Source of the DNA: Thermoplasmatota archaeon
GTDB taxonomy: Archaea; Thermoplasmatota; Penumbrarchaeia; Penumbrarchaeales; Penumbrarchaeaceae
Length of the DNA stretch: 64,000 bases
Reading direction: 5' to 3'
Assembly (NCBI GenBank): GCA_025457865.1
Contig: JALOTP010000002.1
Coordinates: 1-64,000 of the forward strand
Within the stretch, counting starts at the first letter, position 1; every line of letters begins with the position of its first letter. The translations under genes were made by a program, and so were the position numbers. The notes below the pieces were generated by a model. That model searched no databases and was not told the origin of the DNA. It was given only the letters and a program-made list of their open reading frames with translations. Positions 15,813-24,287 of the stretch are shown here, in pieces.

Positions 15813-18784
15813 CCGCTGACCCAGTTAGTATAAAGGATAGAGTTCAAGCTGAGACCATGGACCAGTTGATGAGCCGTCTTGGAACATCGACCGACGGGTT
15901 GGACCGGAGGACGGCCAAGCTACGATCCGACCAGGATGGTCCGAACGAGATCCCCAAGGTGAAACGCTCGTTCCTCCGCAAGGTAGCCCCTCAGATCTTC
16001 GATTTCTCCATACTCCTCTTGATAGGGATCGCATGCCTGATGGCGGTCCTGACCTTCCTGTTTCCCGACAACGAGGGTACATCGTTCGAAACCTCCATAG
16101 CGATCATCTTCGTCATATTCCTGAGCTGGAGCCTCATAATCATCCAGATGTACTCCGCTGAGAGATCGCTCGAAGCCCTCAGGAGGATCGCAGCAGCCAA
16201 GGCAAAGGTTAAGAGGAGCGGCAGGTGGGAAGAGGTCCCGACCACGACACTGGTCGTTGGCGATCTCATCAGGTTCGGTGAGGGTGACCGTTTACCAGCT
16301 GATGTCAGGATCGTGATGAATGACCATCTGTCTGTGGACGAATCCTCACTTACCGGGGAATCGGTAAGCGTGGAAAAGGACGCTGGTCCTTTGAAGGTCC
16401 CTGAACCGACCATCCATGAGATGTCGAACATGGCCTTCATGTCAACGATAGTGACCAGGGGTTCCGGGGAGGGCATAGTCACTGCGATCGGGCCAGGGAC
16501 CGAGCTCGGGAGGATCGCAAAGGGTCTGGAGGAGGCCCCAGAACCCGAGATCCCCCTCCAGAGGAAGATGAGCGAGCTGGTGAAGGGTATCTCCGTCATC
16601 CTGTTCGGTCTGATATTCACACTTTTTCTGATACAGCTCCTTCGGCTTTGGATCAAAGGCGATCTCACCCCTGATACGGCGGTCGAGCAGCTCGTCATAG
16701 CCGTGATCCTTAGCGTTGTGGCCATACCTTGGAGCTTTCCGATAATAACCACGTCCGTCATGGTCCGGGGGATGATGTACCTCGTGAAGGAGAAGGCCAT
16801 CGTGAGAAGGGTGGCCTCTGTGGAGGGATTGGGCCGGGTGAGCGTGATATGCTCGGACAAGACCGGAACAATGACCCAGAACGCCATGACGGTTAAAACG
16901 ATATACCATGACGGGAGGATGATGGCCGTCACAGGGTCTGGCTATGGGCCAGAGGGTTGCATCAAGGATGAGAAGGGTGAGATAGAGACCGGGGCCTCAC
17001 CCTACCTGTGTCTTATGTTGGAGGTCGGCTATCTTGTCAACAATGCAAAGATCGAAAAGGACCAGGATGGCTGGCACCTCCACGGGGACCCGACGGAAGG
17101 GGCATTGAGGACTTTGGGCATGAAAGCAGGGGTGGCCCGCTGGTTGGATGAGATGAAGGCACTACGCGAAGTACCGTTCGATTCGGATAGGAGGATGATG
17201 ACCAAGGTCTTCAGCATCGATGACCGCCTCATCGCCTGTGCCAAAGGGTCCTACGAGGTCATCACATCCAGATGCGACAGGATCGTCTGGAGCGGACGGG
17301 TGGTCCCCTTTACGGAGGAGGTAAGGCAAACATTGGGCAGGGCGAACGGTCTGGTCAACTCCAGGGCCCAGAGGACGCTCGCGATCGCCTACAGGGAGGT
17401 CGGGAACGACCCAGTGTCCGTCAATAGCATGTCGGATGAAGAGCTTGAGACCGGATTCGTACTGCTAGGTTTCGTGGGCATGATAGATCCGCCAAAGGAA
17501 GGTGTCAGAGAGGCTGTCCAAAGATGCCACGAGGCGGGGATCAAGGTCGTTATGATAACGGGGGACAGCAAGGGTACGGCCACGGCAATAGCTGAGGACC
17601 TTGGCGTCTATGTCGATGGGGACAAGGTCCTGGAAGGGAACGAACTACCAGTATCACCCGAGGACCTGGGTTCGGTCACCGTTTTCTGCAGGGTCTCACC
17701 CCAGCAGAAAGTGGACATCGTGAACGCCTACAAGAAGAGCGGTCAGATCATTGCCATGACGGGGGATGGGATGAACGACGCCGCGGCCCTCAAGAACGCT
17801 GATGTCGGCGTGGCCATGGGAATGAACGGGACCGAGGTGGCGAAGGAAGCCTCGCAGATAATCCTATCCGATGACAACTTTGCGACCCTTGTCACGGCTG
17901 TCTATCGTGGGAGGCAGATATTCGACAACATCCGAAAGAGCGTCACATATCAGATCTATACGAACCTCGGAGAGCTCACCATCATGTTCCTAGGTTCCTT
18001 GATCTTCCTTGAGCAGATGATGACCGATAAGCAGCTACTGTTCCTCTATTTCTCCACCCATATCTTCCCTGTGATAGCCCTCATCCTCGACAGGACCTCT
18101 CTGAGCGTCATGAGGGAACCGCCAAGGAACGCAAAGGAAGGCATCGTCTCGACCAAGGTCCTTGGGGAGCTATTGGTCATGATCCTGACCATGACCGTCA
18201 TCTCGATAGTGATGTTCAAGGTGCTGGAAGGCGATCTCCTGAACATTGGCATCAGGGGTGATAGGTTGGAAACGGTCCAGACGATGATCCTGGTGTTCGT
18301 CGTCTGGGCGGAATGCTTCAATCTGTTCAATAGTCTGTCCATGAAGGAATCCCTCATGAACCAGGTAAGGGAGAAGAGCATGCTCCTACCCCTTCTGATG
18401 ACATCCATTCCCATAGCTGCCCTCAGCTTCCTGATGTACATAGGTGACATGGGGGCAGGCATCGACCTGATCCGTTTGACCCCCCTGCAATATGGGATCT
18501 CGGTCGGCTGCGGTTTGCTGATAATACCCACGGTCGAGGCGTACAAGACCTATTTCAGAAGGACCGTGGAGAGGGAGGACCATCTTTCAAGGGCCTTGAG
18601 CAGGGGTCTCAAGGTCGGGGTCGATGGCGTCAATCTCCTCAACGATATCCCGTTCAAGATACAGAGACAGATCGCGACCTTAGGGGATGCGGTCGACCAT
18701 GATCCCAAACGGGAGGGAAAGAAGGGTCCGAAACGCCCTGGGGACCGATCGGACAGACCGGATAGGAAGCATCGATCCGACTAA
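15809..18784 (+). CDS. P-type cation-transporting ATPase
   Basis: 991 residues from the ATG overlapping the glycosyltransferase stop. An N-terminal cation-ATPase domain (about 10-70) is followed by TM1-2, the actuator with SLTGESVSVEKD, TM3-4, the phosphorylation motif SDKTGTMTQN (Asp at about residue 350), the N-domain with KGSYEV, the hinge GDGMNDA near 652, and the C-terminal TM5-10 block. It is a P2/P3-like ATPase rather than a heavy-metal P1B pump (no CPx). The TM4 ion-site motif reads AIPWSFP, where Ca2+ pumps have PEGLP and H+ pumps PVALP, so the ion cannot be assigned. The C-terminal tail of about 30 residues is very rich in Lys/Arg/Asp. Confidence 0.9.
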   Translation: MTADPVSIKDRVQAETMDQLMSRLGTSTDGLDRRTAKLRSDQDGPNEIPKVKRSFLRKVAPQIFDFSILLLIGIACLMAVLTFLFPDNEGTSFETSIAIIFVIFLSWSLIIIQMYSAERSLEALRRIAAAKAKVKRSGRWEEVPTTTLVVGDLIRFGEGDRLPADVRIVMNDHLSVDESSLTGESVSVEKDAGPLKVPEPTIHEMSNMAFMSTIVTRGSGEGIVTAIGPGTELGRIAKGLEEAPEPEIPLQRKMSELVKGISVILFGLIFTLFLIQLLRLWIKGDLTPDTAVEQLVIAVILSVVAIPWSFPIITTSVMVRGMMYLVKEKAIVRRVASVEGLGRVSVICSDKTGTMTQNAMTVKTIYHDGRMMAVTGSGYGPEGCIKDEKGEIETGASPYLCLMLEVGYLVNNAKIEKDQDGWHLHGDPTEGALRTLGMKAGVARWLDEMKALREVPFDSDRRMMTKVFSIDDRLIACAKGSYEVITSRCDRIVWSGRVVPFTEEVRQTLGRANGLVNSRAQRTLAIAYREVGNDPVSVNSMSDEELETGFVLLGFVGMIDPPKEGVREAVQRCHEAGIKVVMITGDSKGTATAIAEDLGVYVDGDKVLEGNELPVSPEDLGSVTVFCRVSPQQKVDIVNAYKKSGQIIAMTGDGMNDAAALKNADVGVAMGMNGTEVAKEASQIILSDDNFATLVTAVYRGRQIFDNIRKSVTYQIYTNLGELTIMFLGSLIFLEQMMTDKQLLFLYFSTHIFPVIALILDRTSLSVMREPPRNAKEGIVSTKVLGELLVMILTMTVISIVMFKVLEGDLLNIGIRGDRLETVQTMILVFVVWAECFNLFNSLSMKESLMNQVREKSMLLPLLMTSIPIAALSFLMYIGDMGAGIDLIRLTPLQYGISVGCGLLIIPTVEAYKTYFRRTVEREDHLSRALSRGLKVGVDGVNLLNDIPFKIQRQIATLGDAVDHDPKREGKKGPKRPGDRSDRPDRKHRSD

Positions 18785-18787
18785 ACC

Positions 18788-18795
18788 TATAAAAA
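18788..18795 (+). promoter_or_regulatory. TATA box for the epimerase gene
   Basis: TATAAAAA lies directly after the stop of the ATPase gene. Its centre is about 27 bases before the ATG at 18818, the spacing expected for a leaderless archaeal transcript starting at that ATG. Confidence 0.6.
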
Positions 18796-18817
18796 CGGGC
18801 AATCCCTCATGATGTCG

Positions 18818-19774
18818 ATGATATGTAAGAAGGTACTCGTCACCGGAGGAGCGGGGTTCATAGGCAGCCACCTAGTCGATGCTCTGCTCGCAAGGGGTTG
18901 CGAGGTGATCGTATATGATAATCTATCCTCGGGGAAAAAGGAGTTCCTCTCCCACTGTTTGGATGATATCGATTTCCTCAAGAGGGACCTGGTCAGTGAT
19001 AAGGAGATCGCAAGCGCCCTAGATGGGGTTGACCAGGTCTATCATGTGGCGGCGAACCCCGATGTCAGGGTGGGAGTGGATGATACCTGGGTATCCGTTG
19101 AACAGAACATCATTGCCACATACAACCTCCTTGAGGCCATAAGAAAGGTCAGACCCTCTGACCCACCGGCAATATCCTTCACATCCACATCGACCATCTA
19201 CGGCAATGCATCGGTCATGCCCACTCCTGAGGATTATGGACCGCTCATACCGATATCGCAGTATGGTGCGTCAAAGCTGGCTGCGGAAGCTCTGATAGCG
19301 GCATTCTCCGATAACTTCGGAATAAGGTCATCGGTCTTCAGGTTCGCCAACGTGGTAGGGTCAAGGTCCACTCATGGCATACTCATCGATCTCATGAGAA
19401 AGCTGAAAAAGGACCCGACTAGGCTCGAGATACTGGGCGATGGCTCGCAGAGGAAGTCCTACATCCACGTTTCAGACTGTGTCGATGGGGTCATCCATGC
19501 AACGGAGGCCCAGAAGACCCAGTTCGAGTACTACAATGTTGGTACTGACGGTTTCATCGAGATAAGGAACATCCCGGACATCGTTGTAAGGGCCATGGGC
19601 CTAAAGGATGTTAGGTTGGAGTTCACAGGAGGCCACAAGGGGGCAGGGTGGAAGGGCGATGTGAAGTACATGTCGCTGGACATCAGGAAGCTCCTTTCGA
19701 CAGGATGGACCTACCATCACGATTCCAGGCGATCGCTGGAAATGGCCGCCTCAGAGATATTCAAAGAGCTCTGA
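18818..19774 (+). CDS. NAD-dependent sugar-nucleotide epimerase (GalE-like SDR)
   Basis: 318 residues. Extended short-chain dehydrogenase: VLVTGGAGFIGSHLVD is the NAD-binding Rossmann motif, then a VYHVAANPDVR region, Ser/Thr-rich FTSTSTIYGNA with catalytic Ser/Thr, and YGASKLAAE with catalytic Tyr and Lys. Archaeal relatives are annotated UDP-glucose 4-epimerase. The start was chosen at the fourth possible ATG/Met (18818) because of the TATA box; ATG codons at 18809 and 18812 are alternatives. It probably feeds glycosylation together with the upstream glycosyltransferase. It is convergent with the SRAP gene, 7 bases apart. Confidence 0.88.
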   Translation: MICKKVLVTGGAGFIGSHLVDALLARGCEVIVYDNLSSGKKEFLSHCLDDIDFLKRDLVSDKEIASALDGVDQVYHVAANPDVRVGVDDTWVSVEQNIIATYNLLEAIRKVRPSDPPAISFTSTSTIYGNASVMPTPEDYGPLIPISQYGASKLAAEALIAAFSDNFGIRSSVFRFANVVGSRSTHGILIDLMRKLKKDPTRLEILGDGSQRKSYIHVSDCVDGVIHATEAQKTQFEYYNVGTDGFIEIRNIPDIVVRAMGLKDVRLEFTGGHKGAGWKGDVKYMSLDIRKLLSTGWTYHHDSRRSLEMAASEIFKEL

Positions 19775-19781
19775 CCGGTCC

Positions 19782-20519
19782 TCAATAAGCATCATCAAGA
19801 CGTGCCTGCTCCAGTTCTCGGTAGTTCACCCTCTTGACCGCATCGGATGGGTCCTTGAGCCCTCCACGCCTTGAAAGGTCCGTTGTCACAGGATACGCCT
19901 CCAGGTCATCGCCGGGGTAGGGTAGGACCATCTCCTGAAGGGTCTCCTGCACGCTATCCGCTCCCAACCAATCGTTCTCCGTTCCCCGTGGTAGCACCAG
20001 TGGCATCCTCTTACTGGTGTTGTGAACGAAGCTCATGAGCTCGTTCGCTTCCGTCGTCACTATGGAGAAGGTCCTTTCGATCCCTCCTGAGAGCAGGTTC
20101 GTATCCTCGCAGATGCCCGCCAGGTGAAAGGTCCTACCGTCCCTCATCCGTATGTGGTAAGGGAACTTCCTACCGGAGACCTCCCTGAACTCGAAGAACC
20201 CGGTCACTGGTACCAGACATCTGGAATCCCTTGCGGCGGACCTGAAGGCAGGTTTCGAAAAGAGGGTCTCACCCCTGGCGTTGTAGCAGGACCTTCTCAT
20301 CGATAGGGCCTGCGCCCTATCCTTTGCCCATCTGGGGACGAGACCCCATCTTGACAGGATATGGACCCCTTTTCTGTCCATGCAGAGCAAAGGATGCAAT
20401 GGGTTAGAGAAGGCATTGGAATGGAAGATCGGCCCAGGGGCCCTGTCATATCCGATACCGGTATCTTCCGCCAGCAGCTCCCAATTGATGGGAGAAAGGA
20501 GGGATATGTTGAAGCACAC
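19782..20519 (-). CDS. SRAP-domain DNA-protein crosslink protein (YedK/HMCES family)
   Basis: 245 residues. The catalytic Cys2 directly follows the initiator Met (MCFN), as the family requires for the thiazolidine link to abasic sites in single-stranded DNA. Other conserved positions are WGLVPRWAKD, SCYNARGETLF, CLVPVTGFFEF with the active-site Glu, FHLAGI, FSIVTTEAN and the HNTSKRMPLVL His. It shields abasic sites in ssDNA. Its neighbour on the same strand is the RFC small subunit gene (51 bases upstream), consistent with a replication-linked role. Family assignment is strong. Confidence 0.93.
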   Translation of the reverse strand: MCFNISLLSPINWELLAEDTGIGYDRAPGPIFHSNAFSNPLHPLLCMDRKGVHILSRWGLVPRWAKDRAQALSMRRSCYNARGETLFSKPAFRSAARDSRCLVPVTGFFEFREVSGRKFPYHIRMRDGRTFHLAGICEDTNLLSGGIERTFSIVTTEANELMSFVHNTSKRMPLVLPRGTENDWLGADSVQETLQEMVLPYPGDDLEAYPVTTDLSRRGGLKDPSDAVKRVNYRELEQARLDDAY

Positions 20520-20570
20520 GGACCATATAGCATATCACAGGATAATGAACCCCTTCCCTGAACCATCAGG

Positions 20571-21533
20571 TCAACCATGTTTCGTCGATAGGAGCTGTAT
20601 CCTTGCAAGGAGGGCCTCGATCTGGATCCTTTCATCCGCTCCTTCTACGAGCCTGAAATCCACCTCCCCTATGGATTCCAGGATCCTAACCCTGATATCA
20701 TCGTCCATGGGGAGGTTGAAGAGCTCCCTGTGAAGCTGGGATATGATATCCTCTCCCGCAAGTCCGCCGGAGGTTATGAGCTCCTCGAGATGCTTTCTCG
20801 CCTCTCCGAACTTCCCCTGCATAGGGAGGGTTATGAGCTTGGCTATCTGTTCCGGTCTGGCCAGGGCAGAGCTCGAATAGAGGTTCTCCGAATCTATGTC
20901 CTTCGAGAAGGATGCGGCGACCTGGAGGACGTTAACGGTCTTCCTGAGATCGCCCTGGGATATGTACATGAGGGTTTCGAAGGCGTTGTCCGTTATGGTG
21001 ATACCCTCGGTCCTCTCTATGCGTTTGAGATATTCCCTTATATCCTCTTTGTTCAAGGGGGTGAACCTCATCACAGAGCATCGGGACTGGATCGGGGGGA
21101 TTATCCTTGAGGAGTAATTGCACGAGAGGATGAACCTGCATGTGTTCGAGTACCTCTCCATCGTCCTCCTGAGGGCTGCCTGAGCGTCCTGGGTAAGAGA
21201 ATCCGCCTCGTCCAGGAATATGACCTTGAACTGCGCGCCTCCTAGCGGGGCCGCCCTGGCAAAGGACTTGATCTTGGTCCTTACCACCTGTATGCCCCTC
21301 TCGTCGGAGGCATTTAGCTCCTGGAAGTTATCCCTCCAGCCCTCCCCCCCGAAGATCTCCCTGGCCATTGCCAGGGCACAGGTGGTCTTTCCTGTCCCGG
21401 CCGGTCCGGCGAAGAGGAAATGGGGGATGTTACCGCTATCGACGATGGCCTTTAGCCTCTTCAGTATCTCCGTCTGGCCAACGACCTCTGAGAGCTTTAG
21501 CGGTCTGTACTTCTCGGTCCAGATCTCCTGCAT
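20571..21533 (-). CDS. rfcS: Replication factor C small subunit (clamp loader)
   Basis: 320 residues, the usual length. EKYRPLKLSEVVGQ begins the AAA+ domain; Walker A GPAGTGKTT near 46, Walker B FLDEAD near 110, sensor 1 SCNYSSRIIPP, and the arginine finger in QSRCSVMRF follow. The C-terminal collar extends from about 230. It loads PCNA onto primed DNA together with the large subunit, which is not in this window. The ATG overlaps the rpiB stop by one base (TGATG), so it is co-translated with rpiB. Confidence 0.96.
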   Translation of the reverse strand: MQEIWTEKYRPLKLSEVVGQTEILKRLKAIVDSGNIPHFLFAGPAGTGKTTCALAMAREIFGGEGWRDNFQELNASDERGIQVVRTKIKSFARAAPLGGAQFKVIFLDEADSLTQDAQAALRRTMERYSNTCRFILSCNYSSRIIPPIQSRCSVMRFTPLNKEDIREYLKRIERTEGITITDNAFETLMYISQGDLRKTVNVLQVAASFSKDIDSENLYSSSALARPEQIAKLITLPMQGKFGEARKHLEELITSGGLAGEDIISQLHRELFNLPMDDDIRVRILESIGEVDFRLVEGADERIQIEALLARIQLLSTKHG

Positions 21534-22024
21534 CAGTTACCGCCCCCTTTCAAGGCATCTGCATCAGATGGACCGGTCATTCTGACCTTCTTCCTTCTTC
21601 TGATGTAACGGTCGTCGCTCAAGGGTTCGCTGGTTATGAACGTCCTGACGATGGCCCAAGCAAGTTCGGGGCCGATCACCCTGCCGCCCAAGCAGAGGAC
21701 GTTGGCCGCATTGTGCTCCCTGGCCATCCTCGCCATGTACTCATTGGTGCACAAGGCCGCAATGATATGATCGAACCTGGATGCGGTGTTGCACATACCT
21801 ATTCCGGTCCCGCACACAAGGATGCCAAGGTCGGCTGCTCCAGGCAGGTCCGAACAGACCGATGAGGCTACATCTGGATAATCGACGGTCTCCCCCCCAC
21901 TGCACCCCCTGTCCATTACATCCATGCCTGCCCTTTCGAGCCTAAGGACCAATTCCTCCTTGAGCTGGAAGCCCCCGTGGTCCGACCCCAGAGATATCCT
22001 CAAAGCAGTGCCTCCGAGGTCCAC
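21533..22024 (-). CDS. rpiB: Ribose-5-phosphate isomerase B
   Basis: 163 residues from a GTG at 22024; a TTG at 22003 with GGAGG seven bases upstream is an equally good start and would give MRISLGSDHGG, the usual family N-terminus. The enzyme interconverts ribose 5-phosphate and ribulose 5-phosphate. Family motifs: SLGSDHGGFQLKE, DYPDVASSV, and the catalytic CGTGIGMCNTASR (Cys in the first position). GGRVIG closes the active site. A GATTAAAATA box sits about 23 bases before the GTG, favouring a leaderless start there. It is a frequent operon partner only by proximity with rfcS. Confidence 0.93.
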   Translation of the reverse strand: MDLGGTALRISLGSDHGGFQLKEELVLRLERAGMDVMDRGCSGGETVDYPDVASSVCSDLPGAADLGILVCGTGIGMCNTASRFDHIIAALCTNEYMARMAREHNAANVLCLGGRVIGPELAWAIVRTFITSEPLSDDRYIRRRKKVRMTGPSDADALKGGGN

Positions 22025-22112
22025 TTCAGGTGGTTCTTTCTATTTTAATCCCACTCGGGGAGTGAGCGATACTTTCAAGATGACCCGGTTCGAAGAGGCG
22101 ATCCTATGCACG

Positions 22113-22451
22113 TCAAGGATGGACCATGTTCAACACGGCCTCTTCCTCACATTGGCTGCTGTCAGAAAGCTCCAGCATGGCCTTCAAACGGCCTCCCTCG
22201 AATGTCAGGTAGGCCGATTTTAGGTTCGATCTGTAAAGACTGACCCTCTTGCCCCTTTGGGTCAATATCTTCTCTGTCACATGGATGAGACCGAGGTCCT
22301 CCAGTTCGTTTATCCTTCTGTAGCAGGCCGCTATCGGAATGTTGAACTTCATGCAGAGATAGTTCGCCGTTCTGGGGACCTTGAACGTGGCCGTCAGTAT
22401 CTTGACGGTGTACTCGTCGCTCAGGAGCTTGGTCACAGCCAGTGGGTTCAT
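22113..22451 (-). CDS. Winged-helix transcriptional regulator
   Basis: 112 residues, a single ArsR-like winged HTH: DEYTVKILTATFKVPRTANYL, the recognition helix region IPIAACYRRINELEDLGLI, and a basic wing TQRGKRVSLYRSN. No effector-binding or metal-binding motif is evident. Small inverted repeats (CCAC/GTGG around 22464-22478 and CCATAGTGG near 22480) lie directly upstream of the start and could be autoregulatory sites. Targets are unknown; it is flanked by rpiB and the envelope protein genes. Confidence 0.8.
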   Translation of the reverse strand: MNPLAVTKLLSDEYTVKILTATFKVPRTANYLCMKFNIPIAACYRRINELEDLGLIHVTEKILTQRGKRVSLYRSNLKSAYLTFEGGRLKAMLELSDSSQCEEEAVLNMVHP

Positions 22452-22659
22452 GGTTTTGTTCCACCAATAATGTGGTTACCATAGTGGGGTTGTAGGCGGC
22501 CTCAACCGATGCAAAGGGTCCCGTTCGACATCCGTTCATCCATCGGGTCCTTACTTAATACTTTCTTTATTAATATACCAAATTATGAAGATTATTAAAA
22601 CAATTTTTTTTTATCCATCCATTCATGCAGATCCTTACCAATGGTACTTCGGGTATTGA

Positions 22660-22681
22660 GGTCCGATCGATAGTTCGGACC
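22660..22681. repeat. Inverted repeat GGTCCGA-N8-TCGGACC before the PrsW-like operon
   Basis: Two perfectly complementary 7-base arms separated by 8 bases lie in the AT-rich gap, about 40 bases before the ATG at 22720. A TTTTTAATCA tract lies between it and the start. It could be an operator site for the operon below. Confidence 0.4.
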
Positions 22682-22719
22682 GATATGGTTTTTAATCAAG
22701 CAGGTAATTACCTAGAAGG

Positions 22720-23331
22720 ATGAGGAGCAATGGATTGGCAGTTGCGGGCGTCGTCCTTACGGCCTTTCTGATCTTCTTCTTGGTCCTTTCAACGCTCAGC
22801 CTCCTGACCGGAGCATCGTCCACTAAGACCACCAGGTACCAGGGTAATGACCTGGCGAGGGAAGGTGAGGACCTTCTGCTTAATACCTCCTCGGAAGGAC
22901 TCGTCCCACCCGTGGTCATTATCAGGTCGGCATCGCTCTCCGATGTGAAGGTTAGGCTCCAGGTCCGTTGTGCGGGGGTCCTTATGGAAGAGGATGAGGG
23001 GACGACACCGTTCACAATGGTCCTTCCCCAGAGCTCGACCGGTGATTACAGGCTATCCATTAGGATCCTCACAGAGGGTGCTGACGCTTCGGACGTCATA
23101 ATAGAGGTCCAGCGGACGGACCTTCTTGCGGCGGGAGCGTTCTGTATCCTGTCATGCTTCTTCTTCCTCTTCGTTCCGCTCCTCTGGGTATCAAGCTTGA
23201 CGTTCCTTATCACTGCGGCATTCGTCAGGAGACGTGAGATCAAGGACGGAACCGTGGCCCAACGGACCGTTCAAGGGAATGCCAATGTCATCTGGACCGA
23301 TGACAGGAGCTATCGCGGAGGTGGCCAATGA
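22720..23331 (+). CDS. Two-TM membrane protein of unknown function
   Basis: 203 residues. An N-terminal membrane anchor (residues 8-30), a beta-rich extracytoplasmic domain of about 100 residues (VVIIRSASLSDVKVRLQVRC, MVLPQSSTGDYRLSIRI), then a second membrane segment (about 133-168) and a basic cytoplasmic tail with RRREIK. It overlaps the PrsW-like gene by 4 bases (ATGA), implying a shared transcript and possibly a shared complex. No family recognised. The AT-rich gap upstream holds TATA-like tracts and the GGTCCGA inverted repeat. Confidence 0.65.
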   Translation: MRSNGLAVAGVVLTAFLIFFLVLSTLSLLTGASSTKTTRYQGNDLAREGEDLLLNTSSEGLVPPVVIIRSASLSDVKVRLQVRCAGVLMEEDEGTTPFTMVLPQSSTGDYRLSIRILTEGADASDVIIEVQRTDLLAAGAFCILSCFFFLFVPLLWVSSLTFLITAAFVRRREIKDGTVAQRTVQGNANVIWTDDRSYRGGGQ

Positions 23332-24203
23332 TGCAATCGTTCGTAGTAGGGGCTGCCATCGCAATAGCATGTCTGGCCATCCCTCTATTGGGGTTCATTT
23401 TCTACACGGCCATCTTCTTTGTAGCATCCCCATATTTCAGGAACGTCTTTATAGGGTCCATAGGGCTCAAAGGAGAGGACCGTGTAAAGAAGCTCATAGG
23501 TTCAGGCCTTGCACCGCACCTTTTCCTGATGATGATGGCTCTCAGTGTGACCTTTTCCTTAATACTGGAGCTCTTCTTCGTTCTGGTGCTATCCCCATTG
23601 GCCTTGTTCATGGATATCAAGGTCGTTGCCGTTGCCCATCTGGTCCTGGCAGGTCCTATAGAGGAATCGATGAAGCTCATTGTCGCAGCCCTATCGTTCG
23701 TCGGTCTTTACCTCCTCCTATCATGGGGAAAGGTGATGGACCGACCTTACGGGGAGATATCGAACGTCAAGAACGGGATGATCATAGGATTGCTCACAGG
23801 TGCCTCATTCGGTATGGCCGAATCCGTTCTCTATCTATTCTCTGGTCTCAGCTCCCTCTCTTCAGGAGACACATCGGCCCTCACCATCGATGCTGTGGTC
23901 TGGAGGGTGATACTGGGGGTGATCGTCCATGCGGTCTATTGCGGCGTTGCCTCGTCCGGCCTCGGGAGGACCGGATGGGCAAGAAAGGTCCTTTTCACAA
24001 TGGCTGGCCTATCTTTGGCCGTTTTATACCATTCGCTGAACAACGGGGTATCCGGTGTCATGCAGTTCTTTTCGGGTTTGGAGGTAAGCCAGATGCTACT
24101 GGTAACGGATATCATCCAATCAGCGCTGTTCATCATGGCTGTCGTTACACTGGTCCTGTTATGGAAGTTCTCGGCAGAAGGGACTGTCAATGATAGGACA
24201 TGA
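23328..24203 (+). CDS. PrsW-family intramembrane metalloprotease
   Basis: 291 residues with about eight hydrophobic segments. PrsW motifs are present in order: the Glu pair in PIEESMKL (around 112), GASFGMAES (around 165), the His in VIVHAVY, and HSLNNG near 233. PrsW-type proteases cleave membrane anchored proteins within the membrane, for example anti-sigma factors in bacteria. The partner gene upstream (overlap ATGA) has a domain architecture of a possible substrate or cofactor, which is inference. The gene ends 84 bases before the large surface protease. Confidence 0.75.
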   Translation: MMQSFVVGAAIAIACLAIPLLGFIFYTAIFFVASPYFRNVFIGSIGLKGEDRVKKLIGSGLAPHLFLMMMALSVTFSLILELFFVLVLSPLALFMDIKVVAVAHLVLAGPIEESMKLIVAALSFVGLYLLLSWGKVMDRPYGEISNVKNGMIIGLLTGASFGMAESVLYLFSGLSSLSSGDTSALTIDAVVWRVILGVIVHAVYCGVASSGLGRTGWARKVLFTMAGLSLAVLYHSLNNGVSGVMQFFSGLEVSQMLLVTDIIQSALFIMAVVTLVLLWKFSAEGTVNDRT

Positions 24204-24253
24204 TGATGATCTTTGGACCGTTCTTCGCCTATATGTACTAGTTGTGCAGTAAG

Positions 24254-24261
24254 TTATTTAT
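24254..24261 (+). promoter_or_regulatory. TATA-like box for the C25 protease gene
   Basis: TTATTTAT lies about 30 bases before the ATG at 24288, consistent with a leaderless or very short-leader transcript that starts near this ATG. It supports choosing 24288 over 24213. Confidence 0.4.
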
Positions 24262-24287
24262 CAGGTGATGAAGGATTTGATACTTCC

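Noticed and set aside
22162..22539. 125-codon minus-strand frame overlapping the winged-helix regulator
   Set aside because: It is a different frame of the same DNA and lacks an HTH; the regulator frame is clearly the coding one.
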